Positions 17,801-26,349 of a stretch of DNA of 50,225 nt are shown here, piece after piece. The stretch spans positions 44,244 to 94,468 of the forward strand of contig JARGNI010000022.1 of assembly GCA_029213195.1 (NCBI GenBank), read 5' to 3'. The notes beneath the pieces were generated by a model. That model saw only the letters and a program-made list of their open reading frames with translations. It ran no database searches and was not told the DNA's origin. Both the position numbers and the translations under genes were made by a program. The stretch comes from Verrucomicrobiales bacterium. GTDB lineage: Bacteria; Verrucomicrobiota; Verrucomicrobiia; Verrucomicrobiales; DEV007. Within the stretch, counting starts at the first letter, position 1. Each line of letters opens with the position of its first letter.

Positions 17801-18010
17801 AGCTTTCTCCCTCTTCTCATCCTCATTGGAGGCCAGTTCTGGCCCCCTCTCGCCATCGTTCTCGCCGGAGGCGTCGGGGGAGCCACCTTCCTCGCTGCCG
17901 TGTTTACCCCTGCCGCTTACCGACTCATCGCGGCACGTAAGTATCGGAAAAAAGCAGAGAAGGAAGCGACCGAATCGCTGCCCGAGGGGGCCGCTCCGGC
18001 GATGGGCTAG
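14843..18010 (+). CDS. RND-family efflux permease (AcrB/MexB superfamily)
   Basis: Proton-driven inner-membrane exporter. 1055 residues in the family's duplicated layout: TM1 near 15-35, porter loops, TM2-6 near 345-500, TM7, second porter half, TM8-12 near 875-1030. N-terminal RLEDPVITNRNPIVITVFPGASAERVE is typical of the family. TM4 reads GLLIDTAIVI: the first relay Asp is kept (Asp412) but the second is Thr413. TM10 reads GLAFNDNIV, with Asn943 where AcrB has Lys940 and an Asp at 944. This indicates a variant proton pathway, as in some RND subgroups. Substrates are unknown; the TetR partner points to drugs or lipophilic toxins. Confidence 0.94.
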   Translation: MKSSRLIGLFFDNRYLLTLLMIVTLVAGLSAINGLPRLEDPVITNRNPIVITVFPGASAERVEALVTEKIEETLDEVDAIKNYDSTSRAGLSIFSIQLEDSVTKETVEPIHSEIRDALAEASATFPPEALPPFYDDNRNPVAYTLLVALRWEESEKGSDSLGILSRQAEELADRLRRVSGTELVRLYGQPAEEIQVTVRPNELAARGLTPRDVANALQRADVKIPAGQLRGDSADLLVEVTGQLDTLDRVREVIVQQASDGLATVRVGDLADVSRTWQDPPSQIAKTEGQRAIYVAARVAEDQRVDLWDSKANEVLTEFTGEIGNAIAVDTLFRQSDYTTARLGELTGNLILGSLVVVLVIFFTMGWRRSLIVSSALPLTAAATLFVVSMQGGKLHQMSIFGMIIALGLLIDTAIVITDEVRKFLAKGKNRREAVIAALRHLFVPLLSSTLTSVLAFMPILLLPGSAGDFVGSIGGSVIIAISASFLLSLTAIAAMAGIFSQAPGKEKKKPLLPRWMREGVEARWFSLGMKKIIHTSVRFPIVGLGLGAAIPVAGFLLAQTLGSQFFPRTDRDMFTVEISLPTVTTIEKTIEFADRAEALIREHEGIERVHWLAGASFPPVYYNLIEGRDNSSEYVMGVIDADRFETVNELVPRLQEQLDRAFPEALVQVKKFAQGPPANADVEFRIQGPSFATLQSLGDEVQRRLGEHPDIIHAESTLTRGEPKLYFETNEAEARAAGIDPSAVADQLQTNLEGLPGGSVIEAVEEMPVRVRVPDAGRDRIDVIADLRIVGRDGAQVPLRAIGEFQMRPETGVITRRNGERVNSVRGYAATGTLPIDITNEILADLEASEFSLPAGYRLDLGGEAENQGDAVGNLLLYLPVIVTVTIAILILSFKSVRIASILLTTAFLSVGYGLFATWVMQFPVSFNTILGCIGLVGLAFNDNIVSLAAIYSNRKARVGDVEAITEEILGCGRHLISTTLTTIGSFLPLLILIGGQFWPPLAIVLAGGVGGATFLAAVFTPAAYRLIAARKYRKKAEKEATESLPEGAAPAMG

Positions 18011-18065
18011 ATCACGAAAAAATGAGCTTGCGATAGTCCGGCATGCTCTCCTAATCTCGGCCTCT

Positions 18066-18443
18066 ATGAAATCGCTCACCCGCTTGTTTGCTCTCGCCTC
18101 TTCTCTTTGTCTCCTTGTATCGGTAACCGCCGATGAGAATCATGAAATCATCGAGAAGGTCATGAAAGATGGGCTCAAAGGAAAAACGAGTCCTCTCGCC
18201 AAAGTCCTCGAAGAGGAAGCCAGCGACAAGGAGATCAAGAGTCTCGCCGAACTCATTCTGACGATGAAGGGAACGAAAGCTCCCGTAGGTGATCAGTCCG
18301 CATACGATGAAAAAGTCGAGGAAATGATCGCGGCTATGAATGTCGTCGCCGGAGGCGACAAGGGACCGAAAGCCCTCGAGCGACTCGACAACGCGACCAA
18401 CTGCAAGGCGTGTCACACGGATCACAAACCCAAGAAGGATTGA
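18066..18443 (+). CDS. Small secreted monohaem cytochrome c
   Basis: 125 residues with a signal peptide (MKSLTRLFALASSLCLLVSVTA) and one haem-binding CKACH close to the C-terminus (about residues 114-118). The body is helical and charged. The placement of CxxCH at the C-terminal end, with only 8 residues after it, matches the cytochrome c-prime layout rather than the class I layout; electron partner unknown. The ATG at 18066 was chosen over an upstream in-frame start because it gives the signal peptide. It follows the RND gene by 55 bases and may be independent. Confidence 0.82.
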   Translation: MKSLTRLFALASSLCLLVSVTADENHEIIEKVMKDGLKGKTSPLAKVLEEEASDKEIKSLAELILTMKGTKAPVGDQSAYDEKVEEMIAAMNVVAGGDKGPKALERLDNATNCKACHTDHKPKKD

Positions 18444-18505
18444 TCCTTCTCTCGACCGACCTCGGTCTTCTTTCAGACGGAGCACCCTTGATCTGTTCTC
18501 CGTCC

Positions 18506-18541
18506 AAAAAAAACAGGGTTAGGTGAGACACCTAACCCTGT
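18506..18541 (-). terminator. Strong hairpin terminator for the minus-strand gene
   Basis: A 13-bp perfect stem (ACAGGGTTAGGTG/CACCTAACCCTGT, 18513-18541) with a three-base AGA loop. Read on the minus strand it is followed by a run of U residues (A tract 18506-18512 on the plus strand), 32 bases after the stop of the aminopeptidase-like gene. Confidence 0.85.
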
Positions 18542-18572
18542 CCCATCTCAAACGAGTTGAGTTGAGGGGAAA

Positions 18573-19757
18573 TTATCCGCGCAGGGCGTCGAGAATATAC
18601 TCACTGGGACGGAAGTTTTCGATGATGATCTCCTCCTGGTCACCCCGCTTCATCCGCACCTGGCTGATGTTGAAGTTGGGGGTCTTGTGAGGGGCAAAGA
18701 GAATATCGTCGTGAGTCGAATTCTCGTGCTTTTTGAACATGTCAGGAATGATGTCTCCGCCAAGATGGTCATCGCGACCGGTAGCGAGGTGACAGGTGCC
18801 GAGCACTTTCTCGTCCTGGATATCCGCTCCGGAAACAGGAAGAACCTGGGTGCCGAATCCCAACTCACCCAGTGTCCCGGTCATGGGATCATCGGCGAGA
18901 CGCTGATTGTGGGCGTCGATCGTAGCCTGGTCTCCTTCGATCAGGGTCGAACGGACGATGTTGCGATTCTCGACGTCGAGCACGCCGAGTGTGCCATCCT
19001 CGTATTTCATCGGAAACTGACCGTTGGCATCGACGGGCACGAAGTAGACCTCACCTGCGGGAAGGTTGGCGACATCGGGTGCCGTGCCCTGGCAGAGTCC
19101 GTGGGACTTCTGCGCATCCTGCCCGTCGAGATCAAGCGAGGCGGTGAGAACCCGGCCATCTTCGAGGGCAAAGTCGATCTCGATGGTGTCGGCATTGGTC
19201 ATCGCGGCGCGCATTTTCTCGGCATCGGCACTGACCTCGTTGTAGTCGACCGCGAGCCCGGAGCCGAGAATGACATCGTTCACCCCATGAAGGGTCGCTC
19301 CGCGGAAACCAAACTCTTTGCACTTGGCCGTGAGCGGGGCGGTCGCCGAGTAGGTCGAAATACAGAGGATGATGTCATAGCTGGTGTAGATGTCGCGATC
19401 GAGACTGAGCTCGTTCCCGTCCACATCGTAGCACTCGTCACGAAGGTCGAGGTTGGAACCGTAGGTCATGGGAAAGGCGAACATTTCGCCGCCTGTCATT
19501 CCGAGTGTTTCGAGACCGCCATCTTTCAACCCGAGGTAGAATTCCTCGTAGGCCTTCTTTTGAATCTCATGCCCTTCGGCGTCGAGGAATCCATATCCTT
19601 TCATGAGGCTCATGTCTTCGAGATCAATGAGAATGCAGGTTCGAGCTCCCTGGGTGGGCTCGAAGACCGTGCCGAGCAGACGCTCGAGACTGAACTCCGG
19701 GAAAGTTCGTTTTTCCGGATTGAGGATGGTTTCGCGTTCCAGTGTAGCAACAGACAT
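18573..19757 (-). CDS. M29 (aminopeptidase T)-like metalloprotein
   Basis: 394 residues. The C-terminal half resembles the M29 thermophilic aminopeptidase family: NLPAGEVYFVPVDANGQF, DEKVLGTCHLATGRDDHLGG and HDDILFAPH correspond to the family's NLPAGE, DEKxxGTxHxAxG and HxDx metal-binding segments. The N-terminal domain (about 30-160) is less similar and includes a flexible acidic region. The family contains aminopeptidases and the related ring-cleaving NicX dioxygenases, so the reaction is not certain. No signal peptide, so cytoplasmic. It is monocistronic, with its own terminator downstream. Confidence 0.65.
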   Translation of the reverse strand: MSVATLERETILNPEKRTFPEFSLERLLGTVFEPTQGARTCILIDLEDMSLMKGYGFLDAEGHEIQKKAYEEFYLGLKDGGLETLGMTGGEMFAFPMTYGSNLDLRDECYDVDGNELSLDRDIYTSYDIILCISTYSATAPLTAKCKEFGFRGATLHGVNDVILGSGLAVDYNEVSADAEKMRAAMTNADTIEIDFALEDGRVLTASLDLDGQDAQKSHGLCQGTAPDVANLPAGEVYFVPVDANGQFPMKYEDGTLGVLDVENRNIVRSTLIEGDQATIDAHNQRLADDPMTGTLGELGFGTQVLPVSGADIQDEKVLGTCHLATGRDDHLGGDIIPDMFKKHENSTHDDILFAPHKTPNFNISQVRMKRGDQEEIIIENFRPSEYILDALRG

Positions 19758-19920
19758 AATAAGATGGATCTAAGGTTCTCGAAGATGGGCAAAGGCTCGA
19801 TTCAAAGAATTCTCCCTGAGACGAACCGCTGATACCCAACTTACAAAATTTTGGGTCCAGATCGCCAACATTGTGAAATTACGATGCCTATTGAGAATGG
19901 GGATATACAAAAGTTGTACA

Positions 19921-21402
19921 TTATTGTAACACGACCTGTTTTCGGTCCGTTTTTGGTGACCCCGAGGTTTTCATCGCTGCTTGCCATTGGAGGACTTGCT
20001 CCGGAAAGGGACAGGATTGGCACTCGGAAAGGTCTTCGAGGCAGAAATCCTGGTAGATTTGCAGCAATCCCTGCTGCTGGTAGTAATAACTTGTGAATAA
20101 CTTTTTCCGCGCCGGATCTTCTCCAAACAGACGAAGGGCCGCACGGCGCAAATTCCGGTTCGAATCCACTTTTTGAAGCGCCAGGTATTCCTCCCATCGA
20201 TGGGCTCCCTGCCCCATGACACCGGGGAAAACCACGTTTCCGAGAATATCCCGCCGCCGATCTTTGCCAATCAATTGCATGGGCCGCGATGTCGGTTCGG
20301 ATTTCAGGGTGTAATGCTGGTCCCAGTAGTCGTGAGACAAGTTATTCAGAGAGTTATTCACAATTTTTCCCAATCCTTTTTGGGAAGAATTCCAGAACTC
20401 GTGAATGGAATCCCAACGTGCCAGCAAACCGAGCAGGGCCGCGACTCTCCGCTGGGGGTGATTCAGCGGACGATTCCCTGAAAAGCACCATGGGATCGCC
20501 CGATGAGAGGAAACTTCGAAACCTTCCCGAATCTTCCACCAGCAATCCCAGAGCCTGCGCAGGTATCGTCTTGTTGAATCCCGACTGGTCTCTTCAAATC
20601 GATCGACGGAGAGAAAGCCGGCAGTTCCGAACAGGGCGGCCTCGCGCTCGATGGGAGAGAGTTCCTTCAGGACTCGAATCGGGCATCGCTGGGCAAGGAT
20701 GGCCATGGCGGTTTTGTTGCTTCGATATCCCAGCGCTTCGGCCAGCCCCTGGTAGAGTGCCTGTTCGCGATCGACCGCGGAGCTGAGTGCCGAAAATCGC
20801 AAGGCCTTCTGCCGGAGACGATATTGGGCCGCCGAATGGAGCAAGGTCGCCACCTCGTGATCCGTCATGTTCGCAAGAGGTGTCGTGCATCGTCCGGGAA
20901 ACGCCTCGGGCAGAAAGTCGGGTGGCCCCTGTGACCAGGCAAACTGGGGCAGCTGGACCTGGCAGACCTGCCGATGCTGCTCGGTGCGAGTGAAGAAACG
21001 CTTCAGCGAGGGACCATCGGTGTAGACATGGAGGACGACGGACTCGAACTCGGGATTGCTGCCGTGGCCATGCCCTTCCCAGTCCCGGGCGTCGAGATCG
21101 AGCTCGATGGCACCGGCGTGAAGGACCCCATCGATCCGCACGGTGCTTTCGGTAAAATCCGGTCCCGCTCCCCGATTCCAATGGCCGAATTGGACAATCT
21201 CGACTTTCTCGCCCTCTTCCCCGCGAAAGGAACGACCAAACTCTCCTCCAAACCAGCGCGCCTGGATCTCGAGCTCCGACTCGGACACCACCTTGTCTTC
21301 CGCCACTCGATCCCCATCGGACATAGCGGGAACGGCCGAGTCAAAGACCCTCGCTCGAAAAACCGCGTATCGGTCCGCGGCAGCAGGATACCCATTCATC
21401 AT
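19921..21402 (-). CDS. DUF2851 family protein
   Basis: 493 residues matching the DUF2851 family found in Bacteroidota and Verrucomicrobiota: ELEIQARWFGG near the start, then VQFGHWNRGAGPDFTES, AGAIELDLDARDWEGHGH and VVLHVYTDGPS (about 35-130), and a large helical C-terminal region ending in a Cys-containing patch (CLEDLSECQSCPFP). The GPDF...IELD pattern looks superficially like a PD-(D/E)XK nuclease core, but this is my inference; function is unknown. Start is uncertain: the ATG at 21402 is the longest, and an ATG at 21324 would still keep the conserved part. Confidence 0.82.
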   Translation of the reverse strand: MMNGYPAAADRYAVFRARVFDSAVPAMSDGDRVAEDKVVSESELEIQARWFGGEFGRSFRGEEGEKVEIVQFGHWNRGAGPDFTESTVRIDGVLHAGAIELDLDARDWEGHGHGSNPEFESVVLHVYTDGPSLKRFFTRTEQHRQVCQVQLPQFAWSQGPPDFLPEAFPGRCTTPLANMTDHEVATLLHSAAQYRLRQKALRFSALSSAVDREQALYQGLAEALGYRSNKTAMAILAQRCPIRVLKELSPIEREAALFGTAGFLSVDRFEETSRDSTRRYLRRLWDCWWKIREGFEVSSHRAIPWCFSGNRPLNHPQRRVAALLGLLARWDSIHEFWNSSQKGLGKIVNNSLNNLSHDYWDQHYTLKSEPTSRPMQLIGKDRRRDILGNVVFPGVMGQGAHRWEEYLALQKVDSNRNLRRAALRLFGEDPARKKLFTSYYYQQQGLLQIYQDFCLEDLSECQSCPFPEQVLQWQAAMKTSGSPKTDRKQVVLQ

Positions 21403-21516
21403 AGGATACCCTTACCAATTACTGTTCAAAATACCAGTCTTTTCTGGCGGCTGAATGACTGATCGCTATCGAATCGGGCGAGATCTCGTTCTCCTTCGTC
21501 GAATTTCGCGAATCGT

Positions 21517-21546
21517 GTAGCGGAGCCGGAACCCGCGGATGCGGGT
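21517..21546. repeat. GTAGCGG-led hairpin, dispersed repeat
   Basis: GTAGCGGAGCC followed by the stem ACCCGC-GGAT-GCGGGT (21531-21546). It shares the GTAGCGG lead with hairpins at 11899 and 28484. It lies in the gene-free interval 21403-21660 between the DUF2851 and sulfatase genes. Confidence 0.6.
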
Positions 21547-21608
21547 GGAGACAGCCGGAGGCAACGTGCCAAACCTTCCGAAAATCGCTCTTCGCGCAAC
21601 CGCGGGAT

Positions 21609-21634
21609 CGGAATCATGGCCGCTTCCGGGCTAC
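21609..21634. repeat. CGGAA/TTCCG hairpin with GGCTAC, dispersed repeat
   Basis: CGGAA...TTCCG (21609-21628) followed by GGGCTAC; contains the 12-mer TGGCCGCTTCCG also found at 11874-11885. On the minus strand it begins GTAGCCCGGAAGC, in the same style as the other GTAG-led hairpins. Confidence 0.65.
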
Positions 21635-21660
21635 AGAAAATGGGATCTAACGAAGTAGCC

Positions 21661-23139
21661 CTAGGCCAGCATCGCTTCGAGCGTCTTGGCGGTGTGCGGA
21701 TTCCCGACCTTGGGATCGCCGGTGCGTTTCGCATATTTCTTCAGCTGCTTCGCGAGCTTCCGCCGGGTTTCCGCCTCGGCGGGATCTTCGGCAAAGTTCT
21801 TCAGCTCATCGGGGTCCTTTTCCAGGTTCAAAAGCCAGGGCTCGTCGGTATCGGAGAGAATCAGCTTGTGGGTCGAAGTCACCGCGGCAATCCAGCCCGA
21901 GTCATCTTCGGGAGACTTGGTCGTGCCTCGCATGAAGGTGATGTCGGCTCCATCGACTTTCTCCCCACGAAACAATTCGCTGAGATCCCGCCCCTCTTCC
22001 TTCCCGGAGGCTTCGCCTTCGAGGAGAGAAAGAATCGTCGGCATGAAGTCCGTCGTGTTCATCGCAGCATCGATCCGCATACCTTCCGGGATCCCACCCG
22101 GCCACCGGATCACGAAGGGGATCTTGCCGGAAGCTTCCATCGGAACCCCTTTGTTCTGACGACGATGTTCCCCTCTCATGTCGCCATGGTCGGCAGTGAA
22201 GATGAGGATGGTGTTGTCGTAGAGATCCTGTTCCTTCAGCGCGGCGATGAGCTTTCCGACGTTGTCATCGATGCATTTCATCATCCCGTGGTAATTCGCC
22301 ATCTTCCACGAGCAGCGCTGCTGTGGCTTGGCCCAGCTCGGAGCGCTGGCCGCATCCTTGTCGTAGGTGCGCGGCTTCTGCACCTTGTCGTCGGAAAACA
22401 TCGTGTCGTAGGGAGCCCTCACCGTATCCGGGCCGTGGGGATCCGGAATACTGACGAGGTAGGCAAACGGCTTCCCCTTGTTCTCCTCGATGAAATCGAT
22501 CGTCCGATCCGTGAGCCAATCGGTCGCAAAACTCTCCTCGTCGGCACCCTTCACGGAGTAGCTGGGTTTACCCTGGTTGTCGCGGGCTTTCACGCGGGGT
22601 CCTTCCGGAGTCAGCTCGAGCTGCTTCCAGTGACCACGATTGAACATGAATCGATTGTCCTCGAAACCAAACTTTCGCTCCGGCGCCCACTGGGGCTTTC
22701 CATTGCCATCGAGATGCCATTTTCCGGCGTAGCCGGTCGCATAGCCTTTCTTGCCGAGCTGGTGAGCAAAGGTCACGACGCCGTCGTCGAGATGGGCATT
22801 GTTGTTCGTGACCGGAGTGTTCTGGGGATACTGACCCGAAATCAAGGAAGAGCGCGACGGAGAACAGACCGGAGTCGCCGCGTAGAACTTGGTGCAGATC
22901 GCGCCTTCCCTCGCAAGCGAATCGATATGGGGAGTTTCGCAAACGGCATCGGGACCCCACATCAGGCCTTGTTCCGGCGAGAGCGTGTCACGATAGCAGC
23001 CGATCGTGCGAAAATTCAGCTCATCGCAATGCACGATGACGAGGTTGGGCGGGCGCTTCTCTTTGCCAGAGGCGGTCACTCCGAGGGCGGCGGCCGAGCT
23101 GGCTACTCCGGCTTTCTGAATAAAATCTCTTCGTTTCAT
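21661..23139 (-). CDS. Tat-exported type I sulfatase
   Basis: Hydrolyses sulfate esters, probably of sulfated polysaccharides, in the periplasm or outside. 492 residues: Tat signal MKRRDFIQKAG, metal-binding CDELN near 38, and the formylglycine motif CSPSR (Cys92 to Arg96), in which the cysteine is oxidised by a maturase that is not encoded here. Further alkaline-phosphatase-fold motifs are GKWHLDG and FTADHGDMRGEH. Length is normal. It is divergent from the FAD oxidoreductase, with 152 bases between starts, and both are Tat-exported, so joint action in carbohydrate use is plausible. Substrate unknown. Confidence 0.93.
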   Translation of the reverse strand: MKRRDFIQKAGVASSAAALGVTASGKEKRPPNLVIVHCDELNFRTIGCYRDTLSPEQGLMWGPDAVCETPHIDSLAREGAICTKFYAATPVCSPSRSSLISGQYPQNTPVTNNNAHLDDGVVTFAHQLGKKGYATGYAGKWHLDGNGKPQWAPERKFGFEDNRFMFNRGHWKQLELTPEGPRVKARDNQGKPSYSVKGADEESFATDWLTDRTIDFIEENKGKPFAYLVSIPDPHGPDTVRAPYDTMFSDDKVQKPRTYDKDAASAPSWAKPQQRCSWKMANYHGMMKCIDDNVGKLIAALKEQDLYDNTILIFTADHGDMRGEHRRQNKGVPMEASGKIPFVIRWPGGIPEGMRIDAAMNTTDFMPTILSLLEGEASGKEEGRDLSELFRGEKVDGADITFMRGTTKSPEDDSGWIAAVTSTHKLILSDTDEPWLLNLEKDPDELKNFAEDPAEAETRRKLAKQLKKYAKRTGDPKVGNPHTAKTLEAMLA

Positions 23140-23291
23140 GAGGGGGAAAGGAACCGCAGAGAATGAACAAAATCGGCAATCCTGTCAAAGCGGGATCGCG
23201 TCTCGACCTTTGGCCGTCCTCCACCCGGCAACTGCGTGTTTCGGTCCATGAATTTCTTGGACCCGATCGCTTCTCTTTCTACGATGAAGCC

Positions 23292-24782
23292 ATGAAAGAC
23301 TCCCCGATCGATCGACGCGGGTTCGCCAAAGGCATTGCCGCGGGCGCCCTCTCCTCCACGGCCGCCCTGGCAGGTGCCCAGGAGAAGATCAATCCTGACA
23401 ATCGCCCCAAACCACTTCCCAGGATTCGCCCCGGCGACGAAAACAAGATCTTCGGAACGAATGAGCGGATGCACATTCGCACATCGGGATCGCTGAAGGG
23501 CGACTGGTTCTCGGAGGAGGCTCGCGACATCCCTCTCGCCGGCGATTTCGATGTCATCGTCTGCGGAGGCGGCCCGGCCGGATTCGCTGCCGCTCTCGCC
23601 GCGGCACGCAGCGGCGCGAGCACGATGCTGATCGAGGTCAACGGGTGTATCGGAGGAATCTGGACGGCGGGAATGCTGTCCTGGATTCTCGACGGAGTGA
23701 ACAAGCCAGGCATCATGCGGGAGCTGGGGAGCCGAATCGAGTCCGACTCTGTGGGCAGCCGCTACAAGCATGCCTGGGTTTATCATCCTGAACCGATGAA
23801 GCTTCTCCTCGAGGAAATGCTGCTGGAGGCCGGGGTCAAAATTCGTCTCCACACTCGGGTGGTCGGTGCCGTCCCCGATGAGGGCGGACGTCTCTCCACC
23901 ATCGTCACCGAGTCCAAGACCGGTCGCGAAGTCTGGACCGCGAAATCCTTTATCGACGCGACCGGAGATGGCGATCTCGCCGCGCAGGCAGGCTGCGGAT
24001 TCGACTTTGGTCGACCCGGAGATGGGATCACCCAGCCCTTCAGCCTCATGGCCTTGTTCCACGGAGCGAAAACCGATGAGATTGCCCCGTTTGTCAATCA
24101 TCTCGCCTCAGCTCGAGGTTTGGGAAGAGCGAAGTCCAACCTGCTCGAAGAGTTTCGCAGTGCCGGGATCGATCCTTCCTACGGCGGCCCCACCATCTTT
24201 GAAATCCACGACGGGCTCTATGCGATGATGGCGAATCATCAATACACGGTTTCCTCCATCGACGCCGCGGATGTTTCCCGGGCCACGCTCGAGGCGAGAA
24301 AGGAAAACCATGCCCTGATCCAGGCACTGCGAAAGAAGGGCGGCCCCTGGAAAGGGATCGAGATTCTCGCAACCGGGGAGCAGATCGGAACTCGGGAGGG
24401 ACGCAGGATCCATGGTCGCTATTCGGTGAGCGACGAGGATCTGAAGAACGGAGCGCGATTCGAGGACGGCATCTGTCGAGTCACCTTTCCCATCGATGTC
24501 CACGCGACTGATCCGAAGAAGACCAAGGAAATCGAAAAGAAACCCTTCAAGTCGCAGCCCTACGACATTCCCCTGCGTTCCCTCATGGCCAAAGACGTCG
24601 ACGGACTTGTCCTCGCGGGACGTTGCATCAGTGGCGGCTTCATCGCCCACAGCAGCTACCGAGTCACCGGCAACGCGGTTGCCATGGGAGAAGCGGCCGG
24701 AGTGACCTGTGCCGTGGCCGCCCGCGAGAAGGTACTGCCTCACGAAGTGCCCTTCGATTCTCTCGGCGTGAAACCCGCTTGA
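23292..24782 (+). CDS. Tat-exported FAD-dependent oxidoreductase (PF12831 type)
   Basis: 496 residues with Tat signal (DRRGFAKGIAAGALSS), dinucleotide-binding VIVCGGGPAGFAAALAAARSG (GGGPAG at 92-97), a second FAD contact in DATGDGDLAAQAG and a C-terminal FAD motif LVLAGRCISGGFIAHSSYRVTGNA. This is the FAD_oxidored family that is abundant in planctomycetes and verrucomicrobia and often linked to carbohydrate degradation loci. The ATG at 23292 gives the Tat signal; the in-frame start at 23163 would run through the divergent promoter. Substrate is unknown. Confidence 0.88.
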   Translation: MKDSPIDRRGFAKGIAAGALSSTAALAGAQEKINPDNRPKPLPRIRPGDENKIFGTNERMHIRTSGSLKGDWFSEEARDIPLAGDFDVIVCGGGPAGFAAALAAARSGASTMLIEVNGCIGGIWTAGMLSWILDGVNKPGIMRELGSRIESDSVGSRYKHAWVYHPEPMKLLLEEMLLEAGVKIRLHTRVVGAVPDEGGRLSTIVTESKTGREVWTAKSFIDATGDGDLAAQAGCGFDFGRPGDGITQPFSLMALFHGAKTDEIAPFVNHLASARGLGRAKSNLLEEFRSAGIDPSYGGPTIFEIHDGLYAMMANHQYTVSSIDAADVSRATLEARKENHALIQALRKKGGPWKGIEILATGEQIGTREGRRIHGRYSVSDEDLKNGARFEDGICRVTFPIDVHATDPKKTKEIEKKPFKSQPYDIPLRSLMAKDVDGLVLAGRCISGGFIAHSSYRVTGNAVAMGEAAGVTCAVAAREKVLPHEVPFDSLGVKPA

Positions 24783-24886
24783 GTGTCCGAAGGCTGCGCG
24801 AGCCAAAATAGTAGCCTTCAGAATCAATTCTGCTTTCGGCGCTCCCTTGTTGAAAGGAGATGCTTCGGTTGTACTCTGCACTCATC

Positions 24887-26230
24887 ATGACCCGATTGCT
24901 CCTCCTCGGATTTCTCTTCTGTCTGCTGCCGACGAAAATGGACGCGCAGTCGGAGGATGCCGTCGCAACCACGACCCCGATCTCCGTGGAGGGTGCTGCT
25001 TCGGACACCCTCATTGCCGAACGAATCGCCAATATTTTTGAAGCGGTGGGCGGATTCGAGGATGTCGTCGTCTCCGTCGACTCCGGTGTCGTCACGCTGG
25101 GGGGAACGGCGGCCAACGCCACCGCGCGGACCGACGCGATTTCTATCGCGAACCGCACCGAAGGCGTTGTCCTCTCCCTCGATCGCATGTCGGAAACGAC
25201 CGAATTGGAGAGCCAATTCGCCCCCGCAATCCAGAAGCTGCGGGAAATGGGACGCATGCTCATCCTGAAGCTTCCCCTCATCGGAGCCGCCATCATCCTG
25301 CTTCTCATCTCCTGGTATGTCGCGCGATGGGTGGGAACCCGTGAACCCTGGCTCGCTCGGATGCAGATTTCTTCCCTGGGAAAACAACTCATTCTCCGAG
25401 TCGCTCGCTTTGCCATTCTCGCCGTCGGGATTCTCCTCGCGCTGGAATTGCTCGACGCTACCGCCGTCGTCGGAGCCGTCATCGGCGCGGCCGGTCTCGC
25501 CGGACTGGCCCTCGGTTTCGCCTTCAAGAGCATCGTCGAGAACTACCTCGCTGGTGTTCTTCTCAGCACGAGGAATCCCTTCGAAATTGGTGATGCGGTC
25601 GAGATCGATGGCCGCACCGGAAAGGTCGCACGACTCACTGCCCGAGATACCGTGCTCGTCACCCTCGACGGAAATCATCTCCGCATTCCGAATGCGATGG
25701 TCATGAATTCGGTACTTCTCAACTTCACCCGAAATCCGCAACGACGACTGGAGTTTGCCGTGGGGGTCTCGACCGAATTCGATCTCACCGAGGCCAAGCG
25801 AATCGGACTCGAGACTCTCCAGACTCACCCCGCTCTACTCGGAGACCCTGCCCCGCGTTGTGTCATTGATAGTCTCGGGGACAGCTCGGTCGTGATGCGA
25901 TTCTTCGCCTGGATCGACCAGGACGAGTTTGATTTTCTCATGAGTCGTAGCGAAGCGATCCGGCGGGTCAAGGAAGCTTTCGACGAGGCCGGAATCGAGA
26001 TGCCCGAACCCATCTACCGGGTTCATCTTCGCGAAGGAGGAAACGCCATGAGCTCCGGGGGCGATACCATCGGAAACCTGATCGAGGGGGACGCAGAGAA
26101 AGAGGACTCGCCGAAAGCGGATTCCCCCATTCAAGCCGAGGAGCTTCGCGTCGACCGCACCATCGATGAACAAATCGAGAAAGAGTCCGAGTCCAGCGAG
26201 GAAAATCTACTTCCCGAGAAGCCCGAGTAA
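24887..26230 (+). CDS. MscS-family mechanosensitive channel with periplasmic BON domain
   Basis: 447 residues: a signal peptide (MTRLLLLGFLFCLLPTKMDA), a BON domain (about 30-100, with SVDSGVVTLGGTAANATAR), three membrane helices (about 125-215), and an MscS beta domain with LLSTRNPFEIGDAVEIDGRTG, then an acidic C-terminal tail (about 395-447). The glycine/alanine-rich pore helix is GAVIGAAGLAGLALGFAFKS. MscS channels release solutes on hypo-osmotic shock; the BON domain is a membrane- or ligand-binding module. A Shine-Dalgarno AAAGGAG at 24853-24859 abuts an earlier ATG at 24860; that start (or a TTG at 24869) would add 6 to 9 residues. Confidence 0.88.
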   Translation: MTRLLLLGFLFCLLPTKMDAQSEDAVATTTPISVEGAASDTLIAERIANIFEAVGGFEDVVVSVDSGVVTLGGTAANATARTDAISIANRTEGVVLSLDRMSETTELESQFAPAIQKLREMGRMLILKLPLIGAAIILLLISWYVARWVGTREPWLARMQISSLGKQLILRVARFAILAVGILLALELLDATAVVGAVIGAAGLAGLALGFAFKSIVENYLAGVLLSTRNPFEIGDAVEIDGRTGKVARLTARDTVLVTLDGNHLRIPNAMVMNSVLLNFTRNPQRRLEFAVGVSTEFDLTEAKRIGLETLQTHPALLGDPAPRCVIDSLGDSSVVMRFFAWIDQDEFDFLMSRSEAIRRVKEAFDEAGIEMPEPIYRVHLREGGNAMSSGGDTIGNLIEGDAEKEDSPKADSPIQAEELRVDRTIDEQIEKESESSEENLLPEKPE

Positions 26231-26252
26231 CACGTCCCGCGAGAGCGAGAGC

Positions 26253-26270
26253 CAGGTCGCCTTCGACCTG
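26253..26270 (+). other. Short hairpin after the channel gene
   Basis: CAGGTCG-CCTT-CGACCTG, a 7-bp perfect stem 22 bases after the mscS-like stop. There is no T-tract, so it may be an RNA-stability element rather than a terminator. Confidence 0.4.
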
Positions 26271-26349
26271 AGATGACCGAAAACTTCTTCGTGAGATTTT
26301 CTCGTCCGTAGCGGTATCCTTCCGGGAAACCTTCAACCGGAGACCTACC

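Noticed and set aside
20157-20167. GGTTCGAATCC resembling a tRNA T-arm
   Set aside because: No anticodon or acceptor arms around it; it lies inside the DUF2851 coding region.
21616-23166. Plus-strand frame of 516 residues
   Set aside because: Antisense to the sulfatase, which has complete family motifs and a Tat signal.
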